This document shows, one piece after another, positions 1 to 5,927 of a DNA stretch of 5,927 bases. The stretch lies in the NCBI GenBank assembly GCA_026992695.1, contig JALWYP010000269.1, positions 1-5,927 on the forward strand, written 5' to 3'. A program made the position numbers and the translations under genes. This DNA is from Flavobacteriaceae bacterium (GTDB lineage: Bacteria > Bacteroidota > Bacteroidia > Flavobacteriales > Flavobacteriaceae). Each line of letters opens with the position of its first letter. Positions within the stretch are counted from its first letter, which is position 1. The notes under the pieces were generated by a model. That model searched no databases. It saw only the letters and a program-made list of their open reading frames with translations, and was not told where the DNA came from.

Positions 1-11
1 AAAATCAAATT

Positions 12-872
12 CTACTTTTGCCATAATATTGTCATATTTTCATCTACAACAATAATAAAATTAGCTTTTCCTTTATTTTCTTCTAAAAGAGAATAGACAT
101 CTTCTTGCGAAACGGTAGTAACACTGGCATATTTTAAATTGGGTTTGCTTTGTTTTAAATACCACATAATTCCTTCAAAATAATCGGAATGATACGAACC
201 GTTATAATGAATAAACAGATTGCCCGGAACGTAATTTTTTAAAATAAAATGAGCCATGGTTGCATCTTTACTTGCTTGTGCCATAACAAGTTCGGGACTT
301 CCATGGTCGCCCATCATTTTTAAAATATTTTTATAGGTGGGTAATTCACTATCAAAGGGAAATGGGAGCGGAGCCACCCATTTTTTTTCTTTATCGGTTA
401 GTGTGTCTAATGCACGAAAACCTTTTTTATATACCTCGTGTGCAAATCTTCGTGGGATGTTGGTAGCAATAAACTGCAGTTTGTTGTCTTTTGCAAAGTC
501 GATTAAAGGTTTGTAATCTGTTTTGTAATTGGGCCATAAACGAGCAAGTGTGTCAAATGCTTTTTGATTAATTTTTCCGTTAAGATAATCGTTTAATTCA
601 TCTTGATTATCTGCTTCCATCATTTCGGCACCAAGCATAAGGTTTCTTGATTTGTTTAGGCTTTCGGTTACTTCGTATTCTAACCAATGCGAAATAGGAT
701 TGTTATGCGATTCGCCAAATAGAACGACATCTTTTTTTGCTAATTCTTTTAGCATTTTTTTATATGAAACTTTTTTTCCTTTGGAATTATAAATTACGTA
801 AGGGGCTTTGTTTTGTGCAAAAATCCCGGTTTGAAAGATAAAAAAGACTACTAGTACAATTATTTTTTTCAT
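12..872 (-). CDS. Secreted ChaN-like (haem-binding uptake / Tiki superfamily) protein
   Basis: 286 aa, complete. Residues 1-19 form a signal peptide (KK, hydrophobic stretch, then IFA before Q20), so the protein is exported. There is no lipobox cysteine, so unlike E. coli ChaN it is not an obvious lipoprotein. The mature part shows the family pattern: GESH at 53-56 with H62 close by, E83 in LGAEMME, NIPRR at 139-142, a central AQASKDATMAHFI stretch near 198-210, and NGSYHSDYFEG near 224-234 with H228. Known family: ChaN (DUF399) proteins bind haem and are linked to iron uptake, and the fold is shared with Tiki/TraB-type metalloproteases. Whether this one binds haem or cleaves peptide is not decided by the sequence. 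The ATG at 872 is chosen because it directly precedes the signal peptide. It starts only 18 nt after an inverted-repeat element, so its promoter lies in that element or it is read from upstream. Confidence 0.85.
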   Translation of the reverse strand: MKKIIVLVVFFIFQTGIFAQNKAPYVIYNSKGKKVSYKKMLKELAKKDVVLFGESHNNPISHWLEYEVTESLNKSRNLMLGAEMMEADNQDELNDYLNGKINQKAFDTLARLWPNYKTDYKPLIDFAKDNKLQFIATNIPRRFAHEVYKKGFRALDTLTDKEKKWVAPLPFPFDSELPTYKNILKMMGDHGSPELVMAQASKDATMAHFILKNYVPGNLFIHYNGSYHSDYFEGIMWYLKQSKPNLKYASVTTVSQEDVYSLLEENKGKANFIIVVDENMTILWQK

Positions 873-890
873 TTTTTTGGTATAAAAATA

Positions 891-976
891 AGGCTGTCTG
901 AAAAAGTCTTTATTTTGTTATTTAGAGCTTCTTCTCTGTCAAAGGCGAATTGGAATGACACTTTTTTAGACAACCT
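891..976. repeat. 86-bp intergenic element with 16-bp imperfect terminal inverted repeats
   Basis: The left arm 891-906 (aggctgtctgaaaaag) and right arm 961-976 (cttttttagacaacct) are reverse complements at 14 of 16 positions. In the minus-strand transcript one of the two differences is a G-U wobble. Between the arms, on the minus strand, lies a TGTCATTCC-type sequence with a smaller TGTCA/TGACA repeat. The shape fits a miniature mobile or REP-like intergenic repeat. It could equally fold into a long hairpin that ends the chaperone operon transcript. The inverted repeat is seen directly; that it is repeated elsewhere in the genome is inferred. Confidence 0.55.
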
Positions 977-1045
977 CAATTGTTTTAATGGCAACAAATA
1001 TATTTCTTTTTTATGAGGTTAATTGTTAAAGTTTTCTTGTCTTTT

Positions 1046-1399
1046 TTATTCTGAAAGCCATTCCCAAGCTTTGTCAATTTGCTCTAACTCAAAATACTTT
1101 TCTTTAAATTTGGTAAAAATATCGTCTAACACAATTAGGCTTCCCCACTTTTTATGGTCGCCTATGTAGGCTATTTTGTTAATCTTGTTCCAATATTTCA
1201 TTCCCATTGCTATTTCTTTTATTAGAGCAGAATAGTCTTCGCTTTTAATGTCGATATAAAGCATTAAGTTTACTTTATTGTAGGCTTTTAATAAGGTTTC
1301 TATTCCTTTATCGATTACATCTAGTTCTTCTACGGTAAGATATTCTTCAATATCATAAACCAAGGTGTCTGCGCGTAGTGATTTTATTTCTTTAATCAT
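1046..1399 (-). CDS. SpoIIAA-like (STAS/IX superfamily) protein
   Basis: 117 aa, cytoplasmic, with no signal peptide and no membrane segment. The length, the beta/alpha alternation and the C-terminal pattern KIAYIGDHKKW (about 75-85), then DIFTKF and YFELEQIDKAWEWL (about 102-115), match the SpoIIAA-like family (PF11964 type). These proteins share the STAS fold of anti-sigma-factor antagonists and of a lipid-binding CRAL-TRIO-like group. Their biochemical role is mostly unknown. No kinase or anti-sigma partner is nearby, so a sigma-factor switch should not be assumed. It starts 11 nt after the cbpM stop and is the last gene of the cbpA-cbpM operon, which suggests a link to chaperone function or stress. 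The ATG at 1399 gives a normal full-length domain. Confidence 0.75.
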   Translation of the reverse strand: MIKEIKSLRADTLVYDIEEYLTVEELDVIDKGIETLLKAYNKVNLMLYIDIKSEDYSALIKEIAMGMKYWNKINKIAYIGDHKKWGSLIVLDDIFTKFKEKYFELEQIDKAWEWLSE

Positions 1400-1410
1400 T
1401 GCTTGAAGTT

Positions 1411-1707
1411 TTAAAAAGTTTCGTAAAACCGTAATTTATTTTTAAGTACTTGCATTTCCTGTTGTAATTCTTCAATTTGTTGTAATAAGTTGTTTACAAC
1501 ATCCAATCCTTCAAAATTTACGTTTAAATCAAAATGCATTCGCATCATTTTTTCGATTGAAGAAATAGTATCTAGATTAAGATAGTTTGTGTCTTCTTCC
1601 GGCAGTACGGTTATTAAATCATATTCTACTAACGAATCGATAAAAGTGTTAGGAATATTATAATGAACACAAAATTGCTCTACCGATATTAAGTTATCTT
1701 TTTTCAT
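1411..1707 (-). CDS. cbpM: CbpM-like chaperone modulator (MerR-type HTH)
   Basis: 98 aa. The N-terminal half (about 6-60) looks like a MerR-type helix-turn-helix: ISVEQFCVHYNIPNTFIDSLVEYDLI, then a LNLDTISSIEKMMRMHFDL helix region. The C-terminal part (about 68-95, EGLDVVNNLLQQIEELQQEMQVLKNKL) is a predicted coiled coil. This arrangement and size fit CbpM, which in E. coli binds the J domain of CbpA and restrains its co-chaperone and DNA-binding activity. The location is strong support: its start codon shares one base with the stop of the CbpA-like gene (TAATG), so the two are probably translationally coupled and made in fixed ratio. Identity is clear from the pair; sequence similarity alone would be modest, since the family diverges widely. 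Confidence 0.82.
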   Translation of the reverse strand: MKKDNLISVEQFCVHYNIPNTFIDSLVEYDLITVLPEEDTNYLNLDTISSIEKMMRMHFDLNVNFEGLDVVNNLLQQIEELQQEMQVLKNKLRFYETF

Positions 1708-2609
1708 TATTTTCTAAGTTTAGCTAATTCTTGAAAAAGTTGTTTTTCCTTAGGTGATAGGTTTTTAGGAATTTTTATGTTATACGTTACGTATAAATCG
1801 CCGTAAACACCTTCTTTTCTATAAACAGGGAATCCTTTTCCTTTTAATTTTACTTTGGTGTTGTTTTGTGTTTCGGGTTTTACTTTTAGTTTTACTTTTC
1901 CGTCTAAGGTGTTTATGGTTATTTCGCCTCCTAAAACTGCAGTGTATAAGTCTAAATCTACAGTAGTATAAAGATTGTTACCGTCTCTTTTGAACTTCGT
2001 GTTGTTTGTAATTGAAAAAGTGATGTACAAATCGCCGTTAGGTCCTCCGTTTATTCCGGGACCTCCTTTGCCTTTAATTTTTATTACTTGACCGTTTTCT
2101 ACTCCTGCAGGTATTGTTAGGCGTATTTTCTTATTGTTTACGGTAATCACTTGTTTTTGAGTTTTGTAAACATCGGTAAGATTTAAGTGTAATTCGGCGT
2201 TGTAATCTTGCCCTCTAAACTTTACAGACCTCCTTCCGCCAGCACCTGATGCTCCGCCAAACATTGAACTAAAAAAGTCGGAAAAATCTTCGCCTTCAAA
2301 ACCGGTGTGTTGTGCGCCGCCAAAACCACCGGCATATTGTTGTTGCGATTGCCGTTGTTTATTAGCTTTTTCTATTTCATCGGCATGTTGCCAATGTTCG
2401 CCGTATTTATCGTATTTTTTTCTATTTTCAGGATTGCTTAATACTTCGTTTGCTTCGTTTATTTGTTTAAATTTTTTTTCTGCTTCTTTGTTATTTGGGT
2501 TTACATCCGGATGGTACTTTCGTGCTAATTTACGGTACGCTTTTTTTATGTCCTTTTCGGAAGCGTTTTTAGATAAACCCAGAACTTTATAATAATCTAT
2601 ATATGCCAT
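1707..2609 (-). CDS. cbpA: CbpA-type J-domain co-chaperone (class B DnaJ)
   Basis: 300 aa. A J domain spans about 5-70 with the HPD triad at 33-35, which stimulates the ATPase of DnaK. A charged Q-rich linker (about 75-92) is followed by a G/F-rich segment (about 93-125, GGFGGAQ and [12 protein letters not shown]). Two substrate-binding beta domains follow, CTD1 (about 130-205) and CTD2 (about 207-282). There are no CxxCxGxG zinc-finger repeats, so this is not the housekeeping DnaJ but the CbpA/DjlB-like class. It probably works with DnaK in the cytoplasm on damaged or aggregated proteins and is held in check by the CbpM encoded next. ATG at 2609 is the natural start ([12 protein letters not shown]). 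It lies 162 bp downstream of acr3 on the same strand and begins the second operon. Confidence 0.93.
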   Translation of the reverse strand: MAYIDYYKVLGLSKNASEKDIKKAYRKLARKYHPDVNPNNKEAEKKFKQINEANEVLSNPENRKKYDKYGEHWQHADEIEKANKQRQSQQQYAGGFGGAQHTGFEGEDFSDFFSSMFGGASGAGGRRSVKFRGQDYNAELHLNLTDVYKTQKQVITVNNKKIRLTIPAGVENGQVIKIKGKGGPGINGGPNGDLYITFSITNNTKFKRDGNNLYTTVDLDLYTAVLGGEITINTLDGKVKLKVKPETQNNTKVKLKGKGFPVYRKEGVYGDLYVTYNIKIPKNLSPKEKQLFQELAKLRK

Positions 2610-2771
2610 ATTGTTTTTTCTTGGTTTTATACTAGTTTATATTACATTTCATATTCTGAAAAATACTAGTAAAGACTGATGTTTTCAGTAATGCCATCTT
2701 TGCAAGAATTTTGCCAACACAAGGTACAATCTTTTTATGGCTAAAGTTAGGTGTGTTTCTGTCAATTTGTC
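2610..2771 (-). promoter_or_regulatory. Leader region of the cbpA operon with two ACTAGTAT copies
   Basis: This 162-bp gap between acr3 and cbpA contains no gene. On the minus strand the octamer ACTAGTAT occurs twice, at 2663-2670 and 2629-2636, 34 bp apart in the same orientation. A small hairpin (ACTGA/TCAGT, 2675-2689) lies just upstream. I cannot place a good TTTG/TAnnTTTG-type Bacteroidota promoter, and there is no CIRCE element. An own promoter is plausible from the length of the gap, but read-through from acr3 is not excluded. Confidence 0.3.
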
Positions 2772-3803
2772 TTAAAAATACTTTTTTTTAAGCCAAAAAG
2801 CCACTTTTACCAATAGGATAAGAGCAGGTACTTCTACTAAAGGTCCTACCACTCCTGCAAATGCTTCGCCCGAGTTTAATCCAAAAACCGCAATAGCTAC
2901 AGCAATAGCCAATTCAAAATTATTGCCTGCTGCAGTAAAAGATACCGATGCTACTTTATCGTAGGAAGCTCCCATTTTTTTACTCATAAAAAAGCTGATA
3001 AAAAACATAATAATAAAATACAAAACTAGCGGGACTGCAATTATTAATACATCCATAGGAATGGTAACTATTAATTTTCCTTTTAACGAAAACATTAATA
3101 CAATGGTAAACAATAAAGCTATAAGTGTAATGGGTGATATAGCGGGAATAAACTTTTGCGAATACCATGAGTTTCCTTTCAATCGGGTAAGAAAAAACCG
3201 ACTTATAATCCCCAATAAAAATGGAATTCCTAAGTAAATTAAAACACTCTCTGCTATAGTGGCTATCGAAATATCGACAATAGCTCCTTCAAACCCGAAT
3301 AATGGGGGAAGTTTGGTAATAAATAACCACGCGTAAAAGCTGTAGGCAAACACCTGAAAAATACTGTTTATGGCTACCAAGCCCGCTCCGTATTCGCTAC
3401 TTCCTTCGGCTAAATCGTTCCAAACTAAAACCATTGCAATACAACGAGCCAAACCTATTAAGATGAGTCCGGTCATATATTCGGGATAATCTCTTAAAAA
3501 AGTAATGGCAAGAAAGAACATAAGTAAGGGACCCACAATCCAATTTAAAAAAACCGAAATGGAAAGTATTTTTACATCTTTAAATACTTTGGGAAGCAAT
3601 GCGTAATTTACTTTTGCAAGAGGTGGATACATCATTAAAATTAACCCGATAGCAAGCGGAACATTGGTGGTTCCGGAATTTAATAAATTTATTTTTTCGG
3701 GGATAGTTGGGAAAAAATATCCCAAACCTACACCCAACAACATTGCTAAAAATATCCAAAGTGTTAAATACGAATCTAAAAAAGACAGTTTTTTATTTTT
3801 CAT
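2772..3803 (-). CDS. acr3: Acr3-family arsenite efflux transporter
   Basis: 343 aa integral membrane protein with about ten hydrophobic segments, the usual size and layout of Acr3 (BART superfamily). It moves arsenite out across the inner membrane in exchange for protons. The two family hallmarks are present: the cysteine of [13 protein letters not shown] (C121) and the glutamate of [13 protein letters not shown] (E297), both needed for transport in studied Acr3 proteins. It starts inside the end of the arsenate reductase gene (11-nt overlap), so translation is probably coupled. It is the last gene of the ars operon and removes the As(III) made by the reductase. An 8-bp A/T-only-core inverted repeat (2771-2778 with 2785-2792) lies across the stop codon but is too weak to call a terminator. 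The ATG at 3803 gives the expected short cytoplasmic N terminus. Confidence 0.95.
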   Translation of the reverse strand: MKNKKLSFLDSYLTLWIFLAMLLGVGLGYFFPTIPEKINLLNSGTTNVPLAIGLILMMYPPLAKVNYALLPKVFKDVKILSISVFLNWIVGPLLMFFLAITFLRDYPEYMTGLILIGLARCIAMVLVWNDLAEGSSEYGAGLVAINSIFQVFAYSFYAWLFITKLPPLFGFEGAIVDISIATIAESVLIYLGIPFLLGIISRFFLTRLKGNSWYSQKFIPAISPITLIALLFTIVLMFSLKGKLIVTIPMDVLIIAVPLVLYFIIMFFISFFMSKKMGASYDKVASVSFTAAGNNFELAIAVAIAVFGLNSGEAFAGVVGPLVEVPALILLVKVAFWLKKKYF

Positions 3804-4416
3804 CTTGCTTTTTTATTTGTGAGAAAACATAAAACATTTCGGAAGCTATTTGGAGGCTTCTTTCGGTATATTTCTTTAGCTCTTCAGAAGTATTGTGGGC
3901 TATTTTAGGGTCTTCGTAAGTAATGGATATTCGGCTTTCGGCACCGAGAATAAACGGACAATTCTCGTCGGCATGAGAGCAAGTCATCACGGCAGCAAAA
4001 TTTTTATTTGGATTTATGGCGTGGTCAAAAATCTTAGAAAACATTTTTAAAGGGGGGCAACCGGCAGAATAATACAGCCAAATAAAGGGATTCTCTTTTT
4101 CCGGTTCGGTTACTATTTTGATTCCGGCATTTTCTAACACTTGATACGCACTTTTATAAAAAGCGGTTTCTTCTACTCCTCCCGAGTAACAACACACCGG
4201 AATGTTATGGTAAGAAGCTGTAATTTGCGCCCAAGCTTGCGCTAACTGACTTCTTCTTGAATTATGGGTACAAATAAAATTGAGTTGCACAGGCTCATTG
4301 GCTTGTCTTTTTTCAAGAATAAAAACAACGAGTTTGTTAAGCAACTCTTTTCGGTCTTCCGGTATTTTTTGAGCAGAAGCTTTTTGTAAATAGGCTTCAA
4401 TTTTAGTAAAAATCAT
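3793..4416 (-). CDS. arsC: Thiol-dependent arsenate reductase (LMW phosphatase fold)
   Basis: 207 aa from the ATG at 4416. An upstream in-frame ATG at 4617 is rejected because its extra 67 codons lie wholly inside arsM. The protein carries a phosphatase P-loop CTHNSRRS (C49-X5-R55). CSHADENC holds C146 and C153 with the same C-X6-C spacing as the resolving cysteines C82/C89 of Staphylococcus aureus ArsC, and EDP with D169 fits the general acid loop. This predicts reduction of arsenate to arsenite through a cysteine relay, most likely recycled by thioredoxin. Compared with S. aureus ArsC (131 aa) it has about 40 extra N-terminal residues and about 25 extra residues between P-loop and second cysteine, including hydrophobic [12 protein letters not shown] (111-122). 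It starts 10 nt after the arsM stop. A pure tyrosine phosphatase is less likely given the conserved cysteines and operon. Confidence 0.88.
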   Translation of the reverse strand: MIFTKIEAYLQKASAQKIPEDRKELLNKLVVFILEKRQANEPVQLNFICTHNSRRSQLAQAWAQITASYHNIPVCCYSGGVEETAFYKSAYQVLENAGIKIVTEPEKENPFIWLYYSAGCPPLKMFSKIFDHAINPNKNFAAVMTCSHADENCPFILGAESRISITYEDPKIAHNTSEELKKYTERSLQIASEMFYVFSQIKKQDEK

Positions 4417-4426
4417 TGTGTTAATA

Positions 4427-5311
4427 TTAACAGCAATCTGTTTTAGAATCGCAACAAGAATCTTGAATTTCTGAAAGTTTAATTTTAGATTTTGTACTTT
4501 TTGCCCCGGGCTTTTCCGCATAAACGGTAATACTGAATATTCCGGTAGTTCCGTTATTGAAGGCGGTGATTTCTTCTTCCGAAAGATATTTTGAAAGAAT
4601 ATCGTTAGGAATGACAATGGTTTTTTCTTTTTGAATGGTTATGTTGCTAAAACCGGCATCTTTAATATACTGCAAATAATCTTGCTTTTGTATGGCTCCT
4701 GCTACGCAACCTGCATACATTTCGGCATCTTGGCGTAGTGCTTCAGGTAAGTTGCCTACCAATACGATATCCGAAATACTAAAATGTCCTCCGGGTTTAA
4801 GAACTCTGTAAATTTCGTTAATTACTTTTTGTTTGATAGGTACTAGATTTAACACACAATTACTTACCACTACATCGGCAACATTATTGCTCACAGGCAT
4901 ATCATCTATATCTCCTTCTCTAAACTCTACGTTATTAAACCCGAGTTTCTCGGCATTTTCACGTGCTTTTTTTACCATTATAGGTGTAAAATCGATACCG
5001 ATAACCTTTCCGGTTTCGCCGGTTTCGTATCTGGCAACAAAACAATCGTTTCCGGCACCGGAGCCAAGATCAATAACAGTATCACCTTTTTCAATTTTCG
5101 CAAACTGGGTAGGAAGTCCGCACCCCAAACCCAAATCGGCATCCTCTACATAGCCTTCGGTTTGGCTGTAATCATCCATCATAATGTTATACACTTTATT
5201 AGTTGGGGTAGTGGCTCCGCAACAAGACGAAGCATTTTCTACTTTTCCTTGCTGGGCTATTTTACCATATTTTTCTTTTACAATGTCTTTTAATTGTTTT
5301 TCTGTTTTCAT
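4427..5311 (-). CDS. arsM: Arsenite S-adenosylmethionine methyltransferase
   Basis: 294 aa from the ATG at 5311 (MKTEKQLKDIVKEKYGKIA, the usual family start). An ATG nine codons upstream (5338) would overlap arsR by 16 nt and adds only unrelated residues. It transfers methyl groups from SAM to As(III), giving mono- to trimethylated arsenicals, in the cytoplasm. The SAM site is VIDLGSGAGND (79-89) with acidic motif GID (105-107). The three cysteines needed for As(III) binding in characterised ArsM proteins are present: C64 (GLGCGLP), C152 (SNCVLNL) and C202 (AGCVAGA). There is an additional N-terminal CC (30-31) and a C-terminal tail ending CC-X5-CC (286-287 and 293-294), which may collect As(III) or bind another thiophilic metal; that is inference. 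It starts 11 nt after the arsR stop and ends 10 nt before arsC. Confidence 0.95.
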   Translation of the reverse strand: MKTEKQLKDIVKEKYGKIAQQGKVENASSCCGATTPTNKVYNIMMDDYSQTEGYVEDADLGLGCGLPTQFAKIEKGDTVIDLGSGAGNDCFVARYETGETGKVIGIDFTPIMVKKARENAEKLGFNNVEFREGDIDDMPVSNNVADVVVSNCVLNLVPIKQKVINEIYRVLKPGGHFSISDIVLVGNLPEALRQDAEMYAGCVAGAIQKQDYLQYIKDAGFSNITIQKEKTIVIPNDILSKYLSEEEITAFNNGTTGIFSITVYAEKPGAKSTKSKIKLSEIQDSCCDSKTDCC

Positions 5312-5322
5312 TTTTATAAATT

Positions 5323-5652
5323 TTAAATGTTGCAACAACTTGCAACGGTTTTATTGAAATAGGAATTAAATAGTTCTTGCATTTGCTGAAATTTTTCAAC
5401 GTTTAAACAATAGCAAATCGTTTTTCCTTTAAAAGTGCCTTTTAACAAACCCGCGGCATTAATTACTTGTAAATGTTGTGAAATGGTAGGTTGCGACAGC
5501 CCGACTTTATCTACAATATCACCACAAATACAGGAATCTTGCGAAGCGATGTATTGCAAAATAGAGACTCGAGCCGGATGCGCAAATACTTTTGCAAATT
5601 GTGCCATTTCTATTTGCTCTTGGGTATGTATGGATAATTTTGTTGCGCCCAT
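5323..5652 (-). CDS. arsR: ArsR/SmtB-family As(III)-responsive repressor
   Basis: 109 aa winged-helix dimeric repressor. The N-terminal helices (AKVFAHPARVSILQYIAS, 20-37) are followed by the recognition helix region LSQPTISQHLQVINAAGLL (52-70) and a beta wing GTFKGKTICYCLN (72-84). Cysteines sit in three places: C41 and C43 (SCICGDIV), at the position of the ELCVC motif of E. coli ArsR; C80 and C82 in the wing; and C106-C107 at the C terminus, recalling the C-terminal vicinal pair of the Acidithiobacillus-type ArsR. Binding of As(III) or Sb(III) should release DNA. It is the first gene of the ars operon, 45 nt downstream of a perfect palindrome that is the likely operator, so it should repress itself. 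The ATG at 5652 (MGATKLSIHTQ) fits family length. Another thiophilic inducer is possible, but the neighbours argue for arsenic. Confidence 0.94.
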   Translation of the reverse strand: MGATKLSIHTQEQIEMAQFAKVFAHPARVSILQYIASQDSCICGDIVDKVGLSQPTISQHLQVINAAGLLKGTFKGKTICYCLNVEKFQQMQELFNSYFNKTVASCCNI

Positions 5653-5697
5653 TTTATTAGGATTTTCTATTTGTTGTTTAATCGTTAATTACAAAAA

Positions 5698-5715
5698 GTA
5701 ATATTGCAATATTAC
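5698..5715. promoter_or_regulatory. Probable ArsR operator
   Basis: GTAATATTGCAATATTAC is a perfect 18-bp palindrome centred 54 bp before the arsR start codon. Perfect or near-perfect AT-rich palindromes with ATAT-like half sites are the usual targets of ArsR/SmtB dimers. A second, wider inverted repeat brackets it: ACGATTAA at 5714-5721 and TTAATCGT at 5678-5685, so a second dimer site is possible. On the transcribed strand the palindrome runs into TACTTTTTG (5700-5692), which resembles the Bacteroidota -7 box TAnnTTTG with one extra base. The promoter therefore probably overlaps the operator, but its exact place is not certain. Confidence 0.75.
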
Positions 5716-5745
5716 GATTAAGGGATGAAATAAAAAAATATTTTA

Positions 5746-5832
5746 TCATTGGTTTTCGGAAGTTTTTTTGGGAAAAAAAAAAACCAATAAAACAACTAAC
5801 GAAATGCTGATAATTTTTGCAAATTTTTTCAT
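5746..5832 (-). CDS. Possible small hydrophobic peptide (28 aa) ahead of arsR
   Basis: A short reading frame starts MKKFAKIISISLVVLLVFFF and ends PKKTSENQ. It has a lysine-rich start and a single hydrophobic stretch (about 7-20), like a small membrane peptide or a bare signal peptide. It is preceded by an A-rich leader typical of translated genes in this group and lies between the upstream terminator hairpin and the arsR operator. The frame crosses a run of eleven A (plus strand, 5773-5783), so a sequencing error or slippage would change the C terminus. I recognise no family. In a sequence this AT-rich a 28-codon frame can arise by chance, so this is a tentative call. Confidence 0.3.
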   Translation of the reverse strand: MKKFAKIISISLVVLLVFFFPKKTSENQ

Positions 5833-5893
5833 ATTGTTTGGTTTTAGTTTAAAACAGAAACGAAAATCCTGATATTTTAGTGTATATAACAAA

Positions 5894-5926
5894 TAAATCC
5901 TTGATTTTATAAAATGCAAGGATTTA
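5894..5926 (-). terminator. Hairpin, likely terminator of an upstream gene outside the window
   Basis: taaatccttg (5894-5903) and caaggattta (5917-5926) are perfect 10-bp complements. The interior attttataaaat is itself self-complementary, so the whole forms one long stem with a single bulged base. In the minus-strand direction it is followed by a T-rich stretch (TTTGTTATAT). It would end a minus-strand gene just beyond the right edge and insulate the ars operon. A convergent plus-strand role cannot be excluded, because the window ends here. Confidence 0.6.
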
Positions 5927-5927
5927 C

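Noticed and set aside
2305..2592. 95-codon plus-strand reading frame, cysteine-rich
   Set aside because: It lies antisense to the J domain and G/F region of cbpA. Its composition follows from the reverse complement of that coding sequence, and it has no domain pattern.
2771..2792. 8-bp inverted repeat across the acr3 stop codon as a terminator
   Set aside because: The stem is almost all A/T pairs, arises from Lys and Phe codons, and would be too unstable to trust.
2980..3168. 62-codon minus-strand frame inside acr3
   Set aside because: Another frame of a strongly conserved transporter gene; the tyrosine- and isoleucine-rich translation reflects AT-rich shifted codons.
4417..4617. N-terminal extension of the arsenate reductase by 67 codons
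   Set aside because: The extension lies entirely within arsM in a different frame and encodes a basic sequence unlike the family; the ATG at 4416 is 10 nt after the arsM stop.
4833..5153. 106-codon plus-strand reading frame
   Set aside because: Antisense shadow of the SAM-binding core of arsM; no family resemblance or independent leader.
5435..5701. 88-codon plus-strand reading frame over arsR and its operator
   Set aside because: Antisense shadow of a clear ArsR gene. Its end runs into the operator region and its sequence resembles no protein.

Overview
The window is AT-rich and every supportable gene lies on the minus strand. Low GC, short A-rich leaders in place of Shine-Dalgarno sequences, and the style of the proteins (a flavobacterial-type signal peptide, ArsM, and a CbpA-CbpM pair) point to a member of the Bacteroidota, probably Flavobacteriaceae. 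Genus cannot be told from the sequence.

Read in the direction of transcription (high to low coordinates) there are three blocks. (1) 5894-5926 is a hairpin that looks like the terminator of a gene outside the window. It is followed by a possible 28-codon hydrophobic reading frame (5832-5746), and then by the control region of an arsenic operon, with a perfect 18-bp palindrome at 5698-5715. (2) 5652-2772 is a compact arsenic resistance operon, arsR - arsM - arsC-like - acr3. Gaps are 11 and 10 nt, and the last two genes overlap by 11 nt. It encodes an As(III)-sensing repressor, an arsenite methyltransferase, a thiol-dependent arsenate reductase of the low-molecular-weight phosphatase fold, and an Acr3 arsenite exporter. 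(3) 2609-1046 is a chaperone operon: a CbpA-type J-domain protein, its CbpM-type modulator (TAATG stop/start overlap), and, 11 nt further, a SpoIIAA-like (STAS/IX) protein of unknown role. After an 86-bp inverted-repeat element (891-976) comes a secreted ChaN/Tiki-type protein (872-12).

How they fit together: ArsR should block its own operon until As(III) binds its cysteines. ArsC converts arsenate to arsenite, Acr3 exports it, and ArsM methylates what remains. The CbpA operon follows in the same direction after 162 bp, with no convincing terminator between them, so read-through from the ars operon is possible but unproven.

I found no CRISPR array, RNA gene, transposase, phage gene or clearly new defence system. 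The points most worth following up are the SpoIIAA-like third gene of the chaperone operon, the ArsR operator and its cysteine pattern, the inverted-repeat element in front of chaN, and the small reading frame ahead of arsR.
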